From Apostichopus japonicus (lineage: Eukaryota; Echinodermata; Holothuroidea; Aspidochirotida; Stichopodidae), in NCBI RefSeq assembly GCF_037975245.1, contig NC_092580.1:3634501-3698500 (forward strand): a DNA stretch of 64,000 nt, in the 5' to 3' direction. The stretch's first letter is position 1; the number at the start of each line of letters is the position of its first letter. Under the pieces are notes generated by a model that worked only from the letters and a program-made list of their open reading frames with translations, searched no databases and had not been told where the DNA came from. Shown here piece after piece: positions 38,640-52,389 of the stretch. The translations under genes were made by a program, and so were the position numbers.

Positions 38640-41085
38640 CCCGTGACTCGCATATCAAAAGAAATTCAAATATTGTGGAGATTTAAATAAGTAAACTACT
38701 TATTGCTTAAGTGAAAAGCCCCCTTTAGCTAGAGGCCTCGTGAGAGGGAACCCTGCCTGTTTTCGATTCTTATTTATTGAAGATGGTTACACTTTCGGTT
38801 TACTTATTCAAATGTCGGCGGGATTCGCCCGAAAGCAAGACTAAACAGAGTTGCTTTCCCATAGGAAATCACGAAAATAATTCGCCATCGTCAGATAAGC
38901 TTTAAGTTTCTTTTTAAGTCAGACCTTGAAGTGGTAGCATTTGCCAAATCAATGGGGACATTTTACCACTAGAGGGTTTTTCTCTCTGAACGTCACAAGC
39001 AATTTGACTCCACTCTATACGCAATACTAGTGAATTTCTTTTAGCTTTGCAATGCCTTCCAAAGAGCGTGGGTCTGTTTTTAAGAAAAGAGGTTGGTCTG
39101 ACAAACTCTCTTATGACAAGGTCGAAAAACGCACACCATATATACTGAAAGTAAAACTAAAGAAAAACTGGGCAAGGTATAATAGATAAACTTACTTTTT
39201 TTTAGGAAGATAAGGGTGTCGAAATTAATCGAAAATATTTATTTCCCTTGATAAAGGAAATGATTTAAAATAATTGCCTAGCGGGAAGAACATATTTTTG
39301 GTATACATTGACCGTTGATCGAAGTTCTTTCCATTGGGTCTAACGAAGGTAAAACATTTTGTGCATTGTTTCTAAGCCTTGTGATAAAACTTACCTATAA
39401 AGTCAAAGGTCTTATTTTAAGCCATGCTTTGTAAGTATGAATTTGGCCAAAAGTTTCTACGAGGAAATTGTACGTCTAGCATGACTGCTTGGTCGTCGAT
39501 CTTATCATACACGATATAAAGAGACTGTTTTAAAACTCATCTATTCCGAGATCGGTTATTTTAATTTTCGCATCGATGGTGGTGTTGATTTGTTTCGATG
39601 TTCGACATCAATAAATGCTGGTGGGTTGAGAACGGTATTTTTTTATAATCTTTTATTAAAAAATATTCGCCGGTTCGGGAATAGGCATCTTCGCCTGGCT
39701 GGAGTCATTCACCGCTCAACATTTAATAAAATGAGAATTAACCTTAACTCCACACGGAAGGCCTGAGGTTTTTCCAATTACTTTGTAATAATGTACGGTA
39801 GGCTAGTCTAATGAATGTCGTTAAGAAAGGGATTCACTTACAATGGGCGACGGTTCGAAGTGAGAGAAAGATGCAGCTTATGAAGGATGAGAAGAAAAAA
39901 ATGAGCTATAAAACTGGTAAAATGATTATAAAGCTATGTTTGAGAAGGATATTAGGCTGCTAAAACTCTCGCATCACGAGAGTCCTTGTGACATTCCAAC
40001 GAATTAAGCGGGAAAAACCATGGAAACCGGATCCGAGTGTCGTGTCTTCGAATGGTTTTGAGCATACGTCTTTTTCTGGTGTACAAACGTTGCTACACCA
40101 GGGAATAAAAATGATACAGAAGATATGAATGTATATTCTTGACACGAGTGACCTGTTTAAGACCAATTTCTACATTCAGATGAGGTTTGCGTGGATTAAA
40201 TGTTTGTTTAGAATTTCTACTTCGCTATAGCGAGACCTCTTCAGATTTGAATTTTAAGTAATACTCTGCATCTCGACTATTCAATCCCCCCCTTCCCTAA
40301 CGTGAACGATTTTCAGTATTTCCCAAATTACAAAAAGCTTTTAAATTCATAAAGTGCAAATAATACTTTTCACAATGGCAGTATACATGTGGCAAGTGGA
40401 AAACCGAGTAGACTAGTATTGTGTTTTTAAAATATAGGTTGGATTAACTGAGAAAAGAAAACTTCCGCCTCTGCGATTAGGAAAACCTAACCTCTATTTC
40501 GTCGATCTTCCTGTCAGTTTAAATCGTGTTTATTTTGGTTTTATCGATTAAACCTCGTAGCTATATATACTCACGAAAAGTCACGCAGACAGAGAAGACA
40601 GTAACTTCTTGCAACATCCTATATCCTATACGAATTACTGCTCCCGAAGAAAAGGTCTTTTCCCTCGGCGACAAGTTCACCTTTTCCAGTAAGACCCATT
40701 AACTATAAGAAAGTAGGCCGGATTTGATAACAACTGTTCGTGATAGAAATAAAAAAAGAAATCTTCTTCCGCCATCTTGTCAGTGCCTCTAGGGTTTTTA
40801 GTTCTATAGTATCGGTATATTATTTCTAGATTGAGACGTTAAAAACGCCTTTAGCCATCCTCACTTTCTTTTTGTTCCATGAGAACAAAATAATATGAAA
40901 AAGGATCTTTTACATATTTGATGTCATCGAATTTCCAGACGGAATGGCTTATTTAAGACATAAAACGTTAAATGAATTACCGTTTTTTCGCGCAAACTGT
41001 GTGTCCTGTATGTAACAGATTGTATCATTGTGACGTCCTACAATAATGTATAGCCTATATCTTATAGAGTATATATCTTACAGAG
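38640..41085. other. Unique sequence, no gene supported
   Basis: No repeat or long open frame. A short basic frame at 39052-39189 is discussed as a finding. Confidence 0.5.
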
Positions 41086-41118
41086 TATATATATATATAT
41101 ATAGATATATATATATAC

Positions 41119-41152
<34 letters not shown>

Positions 41153-41200
41153 CCTATATATATATATATATATTTATGTATATATATATATATACATACA
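41086..41200. repeat. Compound (AT)n with AGCCTATA
   Basis: Several AT runs are separated by TAGATATA, ACATAAATA and AGCCTATA, and a short (GT)n follows at 41205-41215. The 110-codon frame over it is Tyr/Ile repeat-derived in its first half. Confidence 0.95.
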
Positions 41201-41557
41201 TAGTCTGTGTGTGTGTTTCCTTATTGAAGAAGTATACCTGAAACCCATCCTTTTTTCTGTCTTTAGACAAAGAGTAAAATCCTGGGAGACATCCCGAAAA
41301 TCAAACGAGCAGACAGGAAGATTGTTTTTTAAGTTTTACTGTATTTCCATCGGTCGAATTACAAGTAATGGTGTTTGAGGTGAATTTGCTCTGGGGAGGT
41401 TTGAGGTACCTTTTTTCACGTAGTTCGTTGTACGGAGTTCCATGTGAAAGGACATCCGGAACTATTTTACAGCAACTCTCCTCCCGTTTCATTCTTTGGC
41501 AGTGTATCAATTGGATATGTATGTGTTCAATGTATATGTTGAGTAGGTCTTAGTGTA

Positions 41558-41785
41558 TTGTGGATGTAGATATCGATTTGACTGTAGGTATCGATGTAGA
41601 TATCGATTTGACTGTAGATATGAATGTAGATATAGTATTAGTTGTGGATGTAGATGTGGATGTAGATTTGATGTAGACATATACATGTAGATAAAGATGT
41701 GGAAGGAGATATACATGTGGATGTATAGATGTAGATGTACATGAAGATATACGCGTGCGTGTAGATGTACACGTAGGTGTGAGTC
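41558..41785. repeat. Degenerate GATGTA-type hexamer repeat
   Basis: GTAGATATCGATTTGACT occurs twice near 41567-41610. Many GATGTAGAT(A/G)T variants follow to about 41785. On the minus strand the frames read Tyr/Ser/Thr/Pro/His repeats. A decayed microsatellite is the simplest explanation. Confidence 0.8.
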
Positions 41786-42169
41786 TAGATTGTAGGTTTA
41801 TTTTGCAATTCATCCACACAGATATAACAAACCTTTTAACTTTCATATCGCAAATGAACACATTATGTAAATTAGATATGGCTACTGACGTAACAGGTAA
41901 ACGTTACATGCAATTTGGAATTCACGAGCAATATATATTGTTGCTTAGTGTAGTAGTATATATAACATATGCCTTCCTAATTGTTATAAATTTGAATCTA
42001 TACGATGACTTGCAAACAGTACTTGACAGCAAACTATTTGTCAACTACATATATTTTACGAAACTTACACATTATGCGACCCACTTCATATTATGTACTG
42101 ACGTCACAGTTACTTTGATCTCCCGTATATATTGTATCATGAGCATTCATTCGTGCTGATGCTGAGAAC

Positions 42170-44510
42170 TAGCCACTTACCTCCCCTGTCGTCTCGGTTC
42201 TTTAAGGACGCTCTCATTAACGAAATCGTCAAGCTCCTTTCACTATCTTGAACATTGTCATCGTTCCGTCCTTCAAGTTTGTTTCAACGATGACGTCATA
42301 AACACGTGTCTGTTACACGAAGCGGCTGATTAAAGTGACATCGTTAAGAGTCTTGTCGGTACGAAACTTTTTTTGGAACAATAAAATTTGGTGACAGCTG
42401 AAAGTCTCGAAGACGGTACATAATCCACGAGTGAATCTTTCAAGTAAAAGTGTTACTTGAAATCTTCATGAAGTGTTTAAAGCCTTGTCCTTCTAAAATG
42501 TCTGTCGCCAACTCATTCTGTGACGCAGATTCTAATAGGACACTGCTATCTTTAAAGGAAAAAATATTTCGTTTGCTATTCATTAGATACAGTTAGAAGG
42601 GTTTGTCGTTTATGAGCATGTTAAGTTTCGCGTATTCGTCACCTTATCTAAAGTAAGTACTTCATAGTGATTGTGAGAGTTTACAACAAACTTGTAAGAA
42701 CAAAGTTAGATTTCATGGGGTGTTATGTGGAAACAAGGGTTAGAATGCTTGTGTGTAAAATCAATCTCAAGTGAATCACGTTTTCTGTGTAACGAACCTT
42801 CCGTGCTTCCGTGTGATATTTGAAAGACACAAATAAAACCAAGTGCTTTTCTAATTTGCATAACCTTTTTTCAACATTTGGTAGCATAATACTCGGTTAG
42901 GTTAGAAATTTGAATACTGTACAAGAAATGACGAAAGGATAAGTTTATGAGTTATAAAACAATTAAATAAGGGATGAACGACCATATTGAAAGGAGAACA
43001 TATACTACAAATAATACGTAAGAATAGTTAACACGTAACGAGAAAATTATTTGATTAACTTTTCTGATAAATTATATTACCTGTTTAGCTGTTTGCTGCC
43101 ATTTTGTCACTTACAAAATCAAAATTTATCTTTATTTCAGTCACTTTTAGTCATACTGGAAGAACAATGCATGTTGCTACCATAACTATTTAGCGTATTT
43201 GTTTAAGGAAACATAGTAAAAAATATGCCTTGATATTTCTCCTTCATTTTTATAGAATGACGATAGGCATAAAAACTAGGTTTGATAATTTTTTAACCGT
43301 TAAAAACCACTGTAATCAGTCATGGTTGTATATTTACATATCTCTTATAATATTGGAGAAAAATGATCCTTTCAGCAGCTGAGGTTAAAGAATTGAATTC
43401 TTATAGGCTACACACAACGTTCGTTCTGTTCCTCATATTCAACAGAAAACCTAATGTGAAAAGATTGGACTTAATCCTTTGAAATGGCATATTTTTTCAC
43501 ACTTTATAGGCGTACTACAAATTTTGATGGACAAATGGTTTTGAATTTAAAATGCATGTGCTCTGTTGTGATTTGAACGCGAATTGCTTCATTTTTTTAA
43601 ATAATTTTTGAAACAATGGATTAACATAATCAGTATAAAGCTTGCAATCAGGAGCTGCTGACATAATCAATTTATACCCTTAGAGGAAAATTCCAGAGAT
43701 TTAGCATATTTTAAAGGAGAATAATTGAAAACCGTAATATATAGATATATGGAAATATTACTATTATCACGCAAGCTGTTTTCTTGCAAGGTCTGTAACA
43801 TCTTAAGACTAAACTTATATTCCAAAGACATCCTTTAAGTAAGATATATGTAATAAACTCCATCTATGACGTATCATACCAGGTTACAACTCCATTTGAT
43901 TTTTTTTTTGTCGCAAGCGGGAGGAAGCAAGGGATTATTGTTAATTACTACCATAACATTTCACTCACGTATAGCCTATACTTGAACGCACAGACAAAAA
44001 AATAACCAGCAAATGTTTTATAACACTGGCTTTTCAATTTTGGAAGTATATAACGTGAGTAATTTGAAACGTGCTGGGTAAATCTTTCGCCATTGTCGTA
44101 AATTATTGATAAACTATATACTGCCTATTTTACAGCCCCTGTTAAGACCTAAAATTGCGTCATATATTTGTCATATATTTACAATATAAATTTCCCTTCG
44201 TGATATGGTTCGTAATAGCTTACCCGGGATTTATTTGAGATATATTTCTTTATCAGTCAGTACACAAGGATCCTGAAAGTTTAATTCAAAAATTTATGCC
44301 TGCTCATGAATTCTTCCGTTTCTGTTTATTAAACAAAACATATTTCTTTTGATTAATACTTCCGCCCAGCGGTATCAGGTATACACGTATATGTATATTG
44401 TAATGAACTATACATAAATTCATTGCTGTCTGAGTGTATATCGATAACACGAGCATTGTATAACTAAGATTACTATATATACATAAGGCATAAATGTGGG
44501 GAGATTTTCA
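42170..44510. other. Long unique AT-rich stretch, no gene or repeat seen
   Basis: There is no open frame of about 60 codons or more, no simple repeat of note and no recognised mobile element. This is among the emptiest parts of the window and is consistent with deep intron or intergenic DNA. Confidence 0.6.
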
Positions 44511-44549
44511 CACCTATATGCAATAAATTACTTACAGATATAAGATGGC

Positions 44550-44732
44550 AGACGGGAGGGGAGGGGCGGGGAGGGGAGGGGTGGACCAGGGAAAGGAGTC
44601 CAAAATTCTTAAAACGATAGTCCAGACCAATTTTTTTTATAACTCATGAAAGGAGCCCGCGTGAAAAAAATTTAGTTATATTTCTCGGGCAAGTCGTTAC
44701 AGCCCCCCAAATCAAATTGGGCTCCTACGCCT
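44550..44732. mobile_element. Possible hAT-type element, one end visible
   Basis: The right end reads GGGCTCCTACGCCTATG. In reverse it is CATAGGCGTAGGAGCCC, close to the CAGTGGCGTAGGAA end of the element at 37780-38098, and a G-run/GGCTG motif lies just inside in both. A G-rich stretch with GGGAGGGGAGGGG is at 44555-44583. I cannot find the matching left end, so it may be a truncated copy. Confidence 0.35.
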
Positions 44733-44734
44733 AT

Positions 44735-46076
44735 GCTACTAAGGCTACTAACTAAGTGTGGTATTCCCCTTCCACAAATAAAAGAACATTTTTATGAAGA
44801 TTGATATTTATTGATTCTTTCTTTATCAATATTATCAATCTTATAATTTGCATATTAAAACAACAAAATGAATGTACAATGAATATTGATTATCAAGATG
44901 ATACTTGTGTTGCTTCCTCCATTCTCCTTTCTTTTCATTTACTTTGAAAAATTCCACCCAAGTGGCCTCAGATTTTACCTCAAGGGATAAAATGTCCCAA
45001 GGTTTGGAGAGAATAGAAACAATTCTCTCGATTTTATACGTTTTGAAATTATATCCTCTCGCTTAAAAGTATCACATAACAAAGAAAGTAAAATCTATAT
45101 CTCATTTTTGAAACCAAACCACAGAAATGTGATAATAAAAGAAGAAAAAACTAAGAGATTGACATTAAAGACGATTTTCGGTTAGTTCTAGTATATTTGC
45201 TAAATTAATCTTGCAAATATTTCAAGTTTCTAGTATGATGTATAGATATATTAGTTTTTAGTTGACGAGTCCGTGAAATACTTTATTACATGGCTAAGGA
45301 TATACAGGTAGTGTAATGTATTTTAACCGTGCACACTCAGTGGCTGATCCATATTTCTCGGAAGATGATACGGGAGATGAGCATCGCTACATATTGAAAT
45401 TAATATTTATCGAAATACCGAAGCGTGCCATTTTCCATCTTGCACCTTTCTTTCTTTCTTTTTGCAAAATTTATTTTTGGCAGATAATTTGAGACGATTT
45501 CGGGTAGCGTCCCTGATTCGTATCTCCTGCAACTTAAGTAAGTAAGTCAACTTTACATATCTGCGGTGAGCAACACAATGAATGATAACAAATACAAAGA
45601 AAAGCATTGATAATATACAACAGTTATATGTAGTCTAAACAAAATATACACTAACTAGCTCCAACAGCGCAAATAAGTGGAACGGCCCACCCCCCACCAC
45701 CCTACCCCGTGAAGTTCTTGTTGTGAATGCTAATGGCAGTGCCTATAAACGAAGACCGATGTCTATTTGTGTGTGACGTCAGCGACCTCAATCTACCGCT
45801 ACGAGCAATGATACGGCTGGTTAGATGATTAAGCCATATTAACAGTTTTTTATACAAATGCTTAAGTAACGTACGCTCGGCTAACTTTTATCATTGCTTT
45901 TGAAAAGTTGTGAATCCGAAATATGCCAAATGATTTATACATATGCAGTGAAATAATTGTAATAAAGATAATAACTTGTTCACTCCCCTCAAAAATTGAA
46001 AAAAAAATCGCTCTTTAAACAGTGACGTGTTCACATTGTAACTCAGAGGAAGTACATAACAAACATATTCCTATCA
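44735..46076. other. Unique sequence, no gene seen
   Basis: No open frame above 66 codons and no clear repeat. At 45340 the word CAGTGGCTGATCCA resembles a hAT end, but no partner was found. Confidence 0.5.
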
Positions 46077-46396
46077 GGGACCCCGACAGATGTTTGGTAT
46101 TATCAAAGGGGTGGGGCAGTGGTCAGACCAATGTCCAGTGGTGGTGAGTCCGCCTGTGTCCGCACCACGTCAGAGTGAAAATCATTGTTGTGATAATTAT
46201 CCTGTTGAGTGTGACTTAGCCCACTGGCCCTCCGGTGTCGGGGGCCCCGTGCTTGGTTTGATCTTTTTTTACTTAAAAAATTAAACTGTTCCTGAGGAAC
46301 ATTGAATTTATTTCGTAAGTGATCATGGTTAGATATGAAGCATATCAACCCACTATTGTGGTTTAGTTTTTTTTCTGTGTATTTCGATTACTTGTT

Positions 46397-46836
<440 letters not shown>

Positions 46837-46839
46837 TAT

Positions 46840-49800
46840 TTTTTGTGGGATATAATGTGTATATATATACCACTATAACCTAACTTGATTGAATCGATTT
46901 AACTTGTTTTACTATTTTCACTATTGTTCATCTTCAGTGGATGAAATCGCGTCACATTTTCGGCAATCGATGGTTACTGTTATATGCATTTCTCTTAACG
47001 TATGAATTGAACCCTCTCATGTATCGCACACCCTGTTTTCAATAGATTTCCCTCCTACTGTAAGTAACAACTGAAAAAACAAATTTCTATGTCCTACCTT
47101 GCTTTGGGGAATTGAAATAGGGCAGCCATATATTCCGTTTTCTATTTCAACTCTATGGATATTTCCAAACGTAAAGGTTTCTCAAAATGCCCCAAGCTTA
47201 GGTCTATTGTTTCCACTCTCAAGATGCGATAAGAGGAAGAAAATGTTGATTCGGATCTTTAAGAAGTGGAACATGAAGAAAAGAGGTCAGCTTTTCCAAG
47301 CATTTCCTTCAAGGGAAAATATAAAAATGGAGGTTGGGGGGGGGGGCAGTACGTGACAAGTTCTTCAAAGACACAAATATATTGCACGTTATTCGTAAAC
47401 GTCTCTTTCCTTACACTTTACATATGACTTTTAAGGATATAATCTGTAAACGTTTACGCCATAAAAATGGAACATTGTAAAAGTGTGGGGTGTATGGGGT
47501 AAGGCGTGTATAGATAAGGCGGGATATTGGGAGGGGGAACTGTGGGGTGAGGGGATGGATTTGGTACAATGGACATAGGGTGGGTAAAGGAGGGTGGGAC
47601 TGGGACGGATTGAGATGGCGTAATGGTTAAGGGATAGGATGAAGATCTGCAATGCCAAGACTCCTTTAAGTAAGTAAAAGAGTCACATTAATGCGGATAT
47701 TATGATATTATATGAATTTATGTAGGATACTGTAGTAAAAAAGGCATTAAAATGAAACTTCAAAAGAAATCTCAATACACTTTGGAATGCTTCCTTGCCT
47801 TGTGTTTAATAAGACTTTATTTAAATTTGTAAAACCAATACTTTCTCTGTGAGCAAGTGATAAATTGTAAAATTATATAGCGAACATACATTTTCAAAGG
47901 TAATTTTAGTGAGTTGTACTACTTTAAACCACTTATCAAATTTCATTACCGTTAGATACGACATGAACACACAGATTCACAGATAGAAGCAAACACAGAC
48001 TCAAAATCCCGTCATTAATTCTCTGATTATACGTATTCTCTGGAATGCATGCGTATAAACGTATACAGTGTGTACGTTTTATACAAACGCATGTTCTGAT
48101 TGTTTTATACGATAACAAAATTGTTAATAGAGAAGTGTATGTTGTATACTGTGCATTATATGACTGATTAATAAAAGTGTACCACCATTGTAATGATCTA
48201 TGATTCTCTGTCTAAAATATGTAAACGATAGCAATTAATATTTGATATTACACATCTGAAATAGAAATAACACATCACATGTTATTTTTGTATCCATATT
48301 GATGTTTTGTGAACAGTTTTTGTGTGCACTCTTCGTGTACTAAATAGATACTTATTTTACATACCATTGCATATTGCGTAGATACGTACAAGCTGCAAAT
48401 TCTCCATCGGTCACACTACTTTGGAAACTACACATTATCTTTATATTTCCGTACGCTATGTACGCATGTCAGGCCCGTACGCAGTAAGGGTGGGGTAGGG
48501 GCGAGCGGCAGCCATTTCAAGGTTCACATTTTCCTTGGTATAGAGAATGGTCATTCGTGTTGCAGGGGGAGGGGTGGGGAATGGGGGTTAGAGTATACTG
48601 CGTCAATTGTCGCAAAAAAACTTGATGTAATTTACAAATTAATAAAAACAGCACCACGTTGCATATTAGCACCATTATACACCTTACAATATACACAATG
48701 TACATCTCACCCAGGACGACGTTAAAGAAAAGGTACCAACCACATCTTCAATAACTGCACCACCTTAATTGAATTAATTCGCTCTGGCAATAATTCGTAC
48801 AATCCCTATATTTGTTTATGATGCTACAGTACTTCATATTTCGCTCTTCCTCCCTCCCAGCCCAGCCCCCCCCCCACCTCCTCTCGCCAACCCTTATCTC
48901 CCTTCTTCCCCTCTCCCATAGAGCAAGCATTTCATAGATCAACATTTCAGCTTTAACAAACGGAGAATAACTATCGTGACATCATAGATTCCTTTAAAAC
49001 TGATTGGCTCATGTGACCTGCCTTTTTTTCGGAATATTAGAAGGTTCTGAGATTCGATAAAACTGCCACCCAAAAATGGAAATTATCGATTTGATACTTA
49101 ATACATCTTATTTAACTTAATTCAGGATGGATTGATGACTCTATTCCCATAAATGCCGGCGGCAAACTCTGCTATTTGGTAATAAAGAACTACTACAACA
49201 GAAATAATATAAAAAAACCCGGGAAGTAACAGAAATTCTTTTGTGGGTGTGTCCAATAATTTTTAAATTAAGCGTCAGACATTTCCGTTATGATAATTAG
49301 CTGTGTATTAGTCACATATGCCAGATGACGTCACAGAGCCAGAAGGCAAGGAGACTTGAAGGAGAAAGATAGATTAAAAAGAAAAGAAAAGAAAATTATC
49401 AAATATTGTTTACATTTCATGTGACATTAGTATTCCTTCTATACCACGAAAAAGAGTAATTTCCCGCTTCGGCAGTGATTTAAGAACCTGCATGTGTTAG
49501 TTATAATATCGACATTGGCTCATATAAATAGTGTTGATTTTTACCTTCAACATTTTACTATCGCCTTTTTTTAATGTTTCTCTTCGGAGCGCTCCGTGAA
49601 ATTAAAACTAACAATCCTTAGATTGATATGCCAGGGTATCAAGTACTAATTAGATTACACCTACGTGATACCAAAAATCTATATAACAAAAAAAAGAAAA
49701 AGTCTCTTGGACGTTATAAGCTCTGGTTGAGGAAAAAATCCCTGTCATTGAACCCAGAGCTATAATCATCTGCATTGGACGCCAAATTTTATTACTCCTC

Positions 49801-50600
49801 GTCGTAATTTCTTTTGAGAGGGTAAAATTTCACAAGTTTTTTTTTCTCCCCGCGTTACGTATATATATATATACTAATGAGATTTTCTGATCAATCTACC
49901 GGATAAAGCCTCATTATACAGTGTGTTCTCATGCAGTTGATGTATATATTGTGACCATGTTTTCATTACTGTATGGATGCAAAGCTTTTCAATATGGTAA
50001 TCACATTAGCTAGTAGTTTTCGAACTGTAAGAAAGAACATTTCAAGTTCAACAACCATAGTCAAACGAACGAATGTTGATTTTTACCCCGTAACGGTAGC
50101 TCAGAAATGTGTTGGGATAACACAATGCACAGGAGTTACAATGTACTCAAATTTGTCCTTTATAATGATCCGTGCGGTGGGCGGAGCGTTGGGAGTGCAT
50201 GGTTATGATAGCGTCAAACAAATTGTGCGATCCCACACAATCGCACTGACGTATATTCTAGTTAATCCTCGGGTTAGGTTTCTTGTTTATTATTTACCTG
50301 CAAAGATGTTTATTCCGACTGTGTGTTTGATGACGTAAATGTATAGAGTAATATCAAACGGCAGTTCCTCCTACAGGACACAAGAAACATGTCTTTTATA
50401 TTTGTGTGGATTTTTTAAGGTGCAATTTCGTGATTCCTACATAAGAGACCAATTGAATTGGCGTAGATTTGTGATAGATTACTAGAACCGAAGGTCGGTG
50501 TATATTCCTGAAAGATAGAAAAGCTAGAGCAACCTTGCCTGCCCCCTCCCCTCCCCCTGGGGTCAATGACACACGTGACAGGAACCCTCAAGTTTGTTTG
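46840..50600. other. Mostly unique sequence, no gene supported
   Basis: Open frames reach 121 codons (49973-50338), with no domain recognised. G-rich stretches occur near 47335-47346 and 47520-47610, and a C-rich tract near 48855-48920. At 48473, CAGGCCCGTACGCAG resembles a hAT terminus but has no partner in view. Confidence 0.5.
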
Positions 50601-50848
50601 TATGTATGTATGTATGTATAGTGATCTTCCCGCAAGCAGGAACTCGCGAAAGAAGCCACGGAGGCTTATAGACTCGCAAGCTGACCGAAGCCAATCTCTC
50701 GGCACACATCCATTTAACGTCCATGTCGGGAAGTTGTTATTGAACAACACCCTTGCCAGACGACACACATTGCTTTCGGCGTGGAATCGAACCGGGGATC
50801 TCATGACTGGGAGACGCCGGCGTTAACCACTAGGCTATACACTCCGCC
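50601..50848 (-). mobile_element. tRNA-derived SINE (family A), complete copy
   Basis: Read on the minus strand, the head has an A-box (TAGCCTAGTGG, 50827-50837) and a B-box (GGTTCGATTCC, 50783-50793). A body of about 150 bp follows, then the conserved 3' end (GATCTTCCCGCAAGCAGGAA as seen on the plus strand) and a (CATA)n tail at 50601-50620. This arrangement, with an RNA polymerase III internal promoter, a unique body and a short repeat tail, defines a tRNA-type SINE. Two of the 129- and 86-codon open frames in the area are just readings of this element. Its 5' side runs into the 25-bp tandem array described next. Confidence 0.9.
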
Positions 50849-50973
50849 TAACCACTAGGCTATACACTCCGCCTAACCACTAGGCTATACACTCCGCCTA
50901 ACCACTAGGCTATACACTCCGCCTAACCACTAGGCTATACACTCCGCCTAACCACTAGGCTATACACTCCGTT
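50824..50973 (-). repeat. 25-bp tandem repeat of the SINE promoter head, six copies
   Basis: The unit (TAACCACTAGGCTATACACT followed by CCGCC) occurs six times in a row, five identical and the last ending CCGTT. The unit is exactly the first 25 nt of the SINE's tRNA-like head and contains the A-box. Six A-boxes therefore precede a single B-box on the minus strand. The near-identity of the copies indicates recent expansion. Confidence 0.97.
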
Positions 50974-51480
50974 TATGACCTGAACAGTGTTCTTTTTTAT
51001 AAAAGCAATAAAAAACTCCATTATCAAGTTACGTCATATAAAAAAGTACTATTTCTTGTTAATGAAAACGTAGGCTACAATAGTGCACCATTTTTAGGAA
51101 AACAGTAGCTGATGAGCCGTGGGTCACAGGGCAATATCCCCTCCCTCCCTCCCCCAACCCCACCCTCCCTTCAATTCTGTGACAACGGTGAAACCTTCCC
51201 CTCCAATTACCAGTGTCCCTTTTTCGTTAATGGAAAGTAACATATCATATTTCAGTTCTGTAATATTAAAAAATGTTTTTCATCGTTCTCCCCTTTCACA
51301 TCCCTGTAAATCCAGTCTTCCATCGCCCTGACCGCAAGGCAGACAAAAAAAAACTTATCAGGGGTTGGAGAACGATTTGGAGAACTCAGTTGCTATAGCA
51401 CATTCATTTCTCAAGTCACCTTGGTCTCATCCCGGCACTCCAGAGCTTTCCTTACTCTTTCCAAAATATACTAAGCAAAC

Positions 51481-51832
51481 CAGTGACGTACACAGAGTTT
51501 AAAGGAGCAAAGGGAGCGGACGGGGGATGGGGGGTGGTCTAAAATCCCCCGAATGATTAGCGTAGGGACAGGAGTCGTTCAGGGAAGATACAGAGGCAGA
51601 TACTATGTAGGAGGCGGTGTGGCCTGGTATTGAAGCTGAGTTCATGTAGGGAAAGTGGTGCATTATGGGGCATATTTAGACTATAAATCTAGTGTTTTAT
51701 ATCAGGTAAAAACGCAAGAAATGGTCTTATATACTTTCTCGAATAAATGTCAACATTTTCCCGTCCGAACGTTTTTCTCCGTGTGACGATGGAGGTGAGG
51801 GCATGCCTCCACAACTCTTGCGCACGTCACTG
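51481..51832. mobile_element. Non-autonomous hAT-type DNA element
   Basis: Left end CAGTGACGTACACAGAGTT and right end AACTCTTGCGCACGTCACTG (51813-51832) are imperfect inverted repeats, with the first nine bases CAGTGACGT matching exactly. Flanks AAGCAAAC and CAACAAAC agree at six of eight positions, fitting an old 8-bp target-site duplication. Length is 352 bp, with no transposase. The 138-codon frame starting at 51803 begins inside its right end and is probably accidental. Confidence 0.75.
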
Positions 51833-52389
51833 CAACAAACTGACGAAATCCCAACAACAGGAAACTCTTTCATTATTTATCACGAATTCTTATTTTACCA
51901 AGAGCTCTATACTTCGTCTTTGGAAAATTCCTTCCCACTCGGTTTTCTCGGTTGCATTTTATTGAAGAAAAACATTGATGCTCTTCTGGTACTAAAATTA
52001 CAACCAAAGGACCAATTTTTTTTTCTTTTTGTGTCTTCGGCAACATTTTACTCAACGTTGTTGGTTAGATACAGACCCATGCAGTGTTGGGTAAAACATT
52101 TTTCAGTGTACAGTCTGTGTCTTGTGTATAAGATGCTCAAAGACAGTTGTGGTGATCGAATGTCGATTCCTTTAGGTTATATGACACTTATACTGCATCG
52201 GTCTCAATATTTAATGTAACAGACCATGATCCCGTATATTTTGGATTCTTTTTATTTCACTTCAGGGATTTATATGTCCAAACAAACAGTATTGTACTAG
52301 AAATTTACAGAAACTGTTCGATAGAGTTTCGGGGTATCAGCGATCTCAGGGCAAAACACTGCTTTGATATTTTACTGCTCTGCAAACAA

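Noticed and set aside
46077-46252. Possible hAT element with ends CAGGGACCCCGACA and TGTCGGGGGCCCCGTG
   Set aside because: The ends are only roughly inverted and the flanking 8-mers do not match, so no target-site duplication supports it.
48473-48530. hAT-like terminus CAGGCCCGTACGCAG
   Set aside because: No matching second end was found within the following kilobases.
50415-50826. Open frames of 129 and 86 codons
   Set aside because: They lie across the SINE and its body, so they are accidental.
51803-52219. 138-codon frame
   Set aside because: It begins inside the right end of a hAT element and has no recognisable domain.
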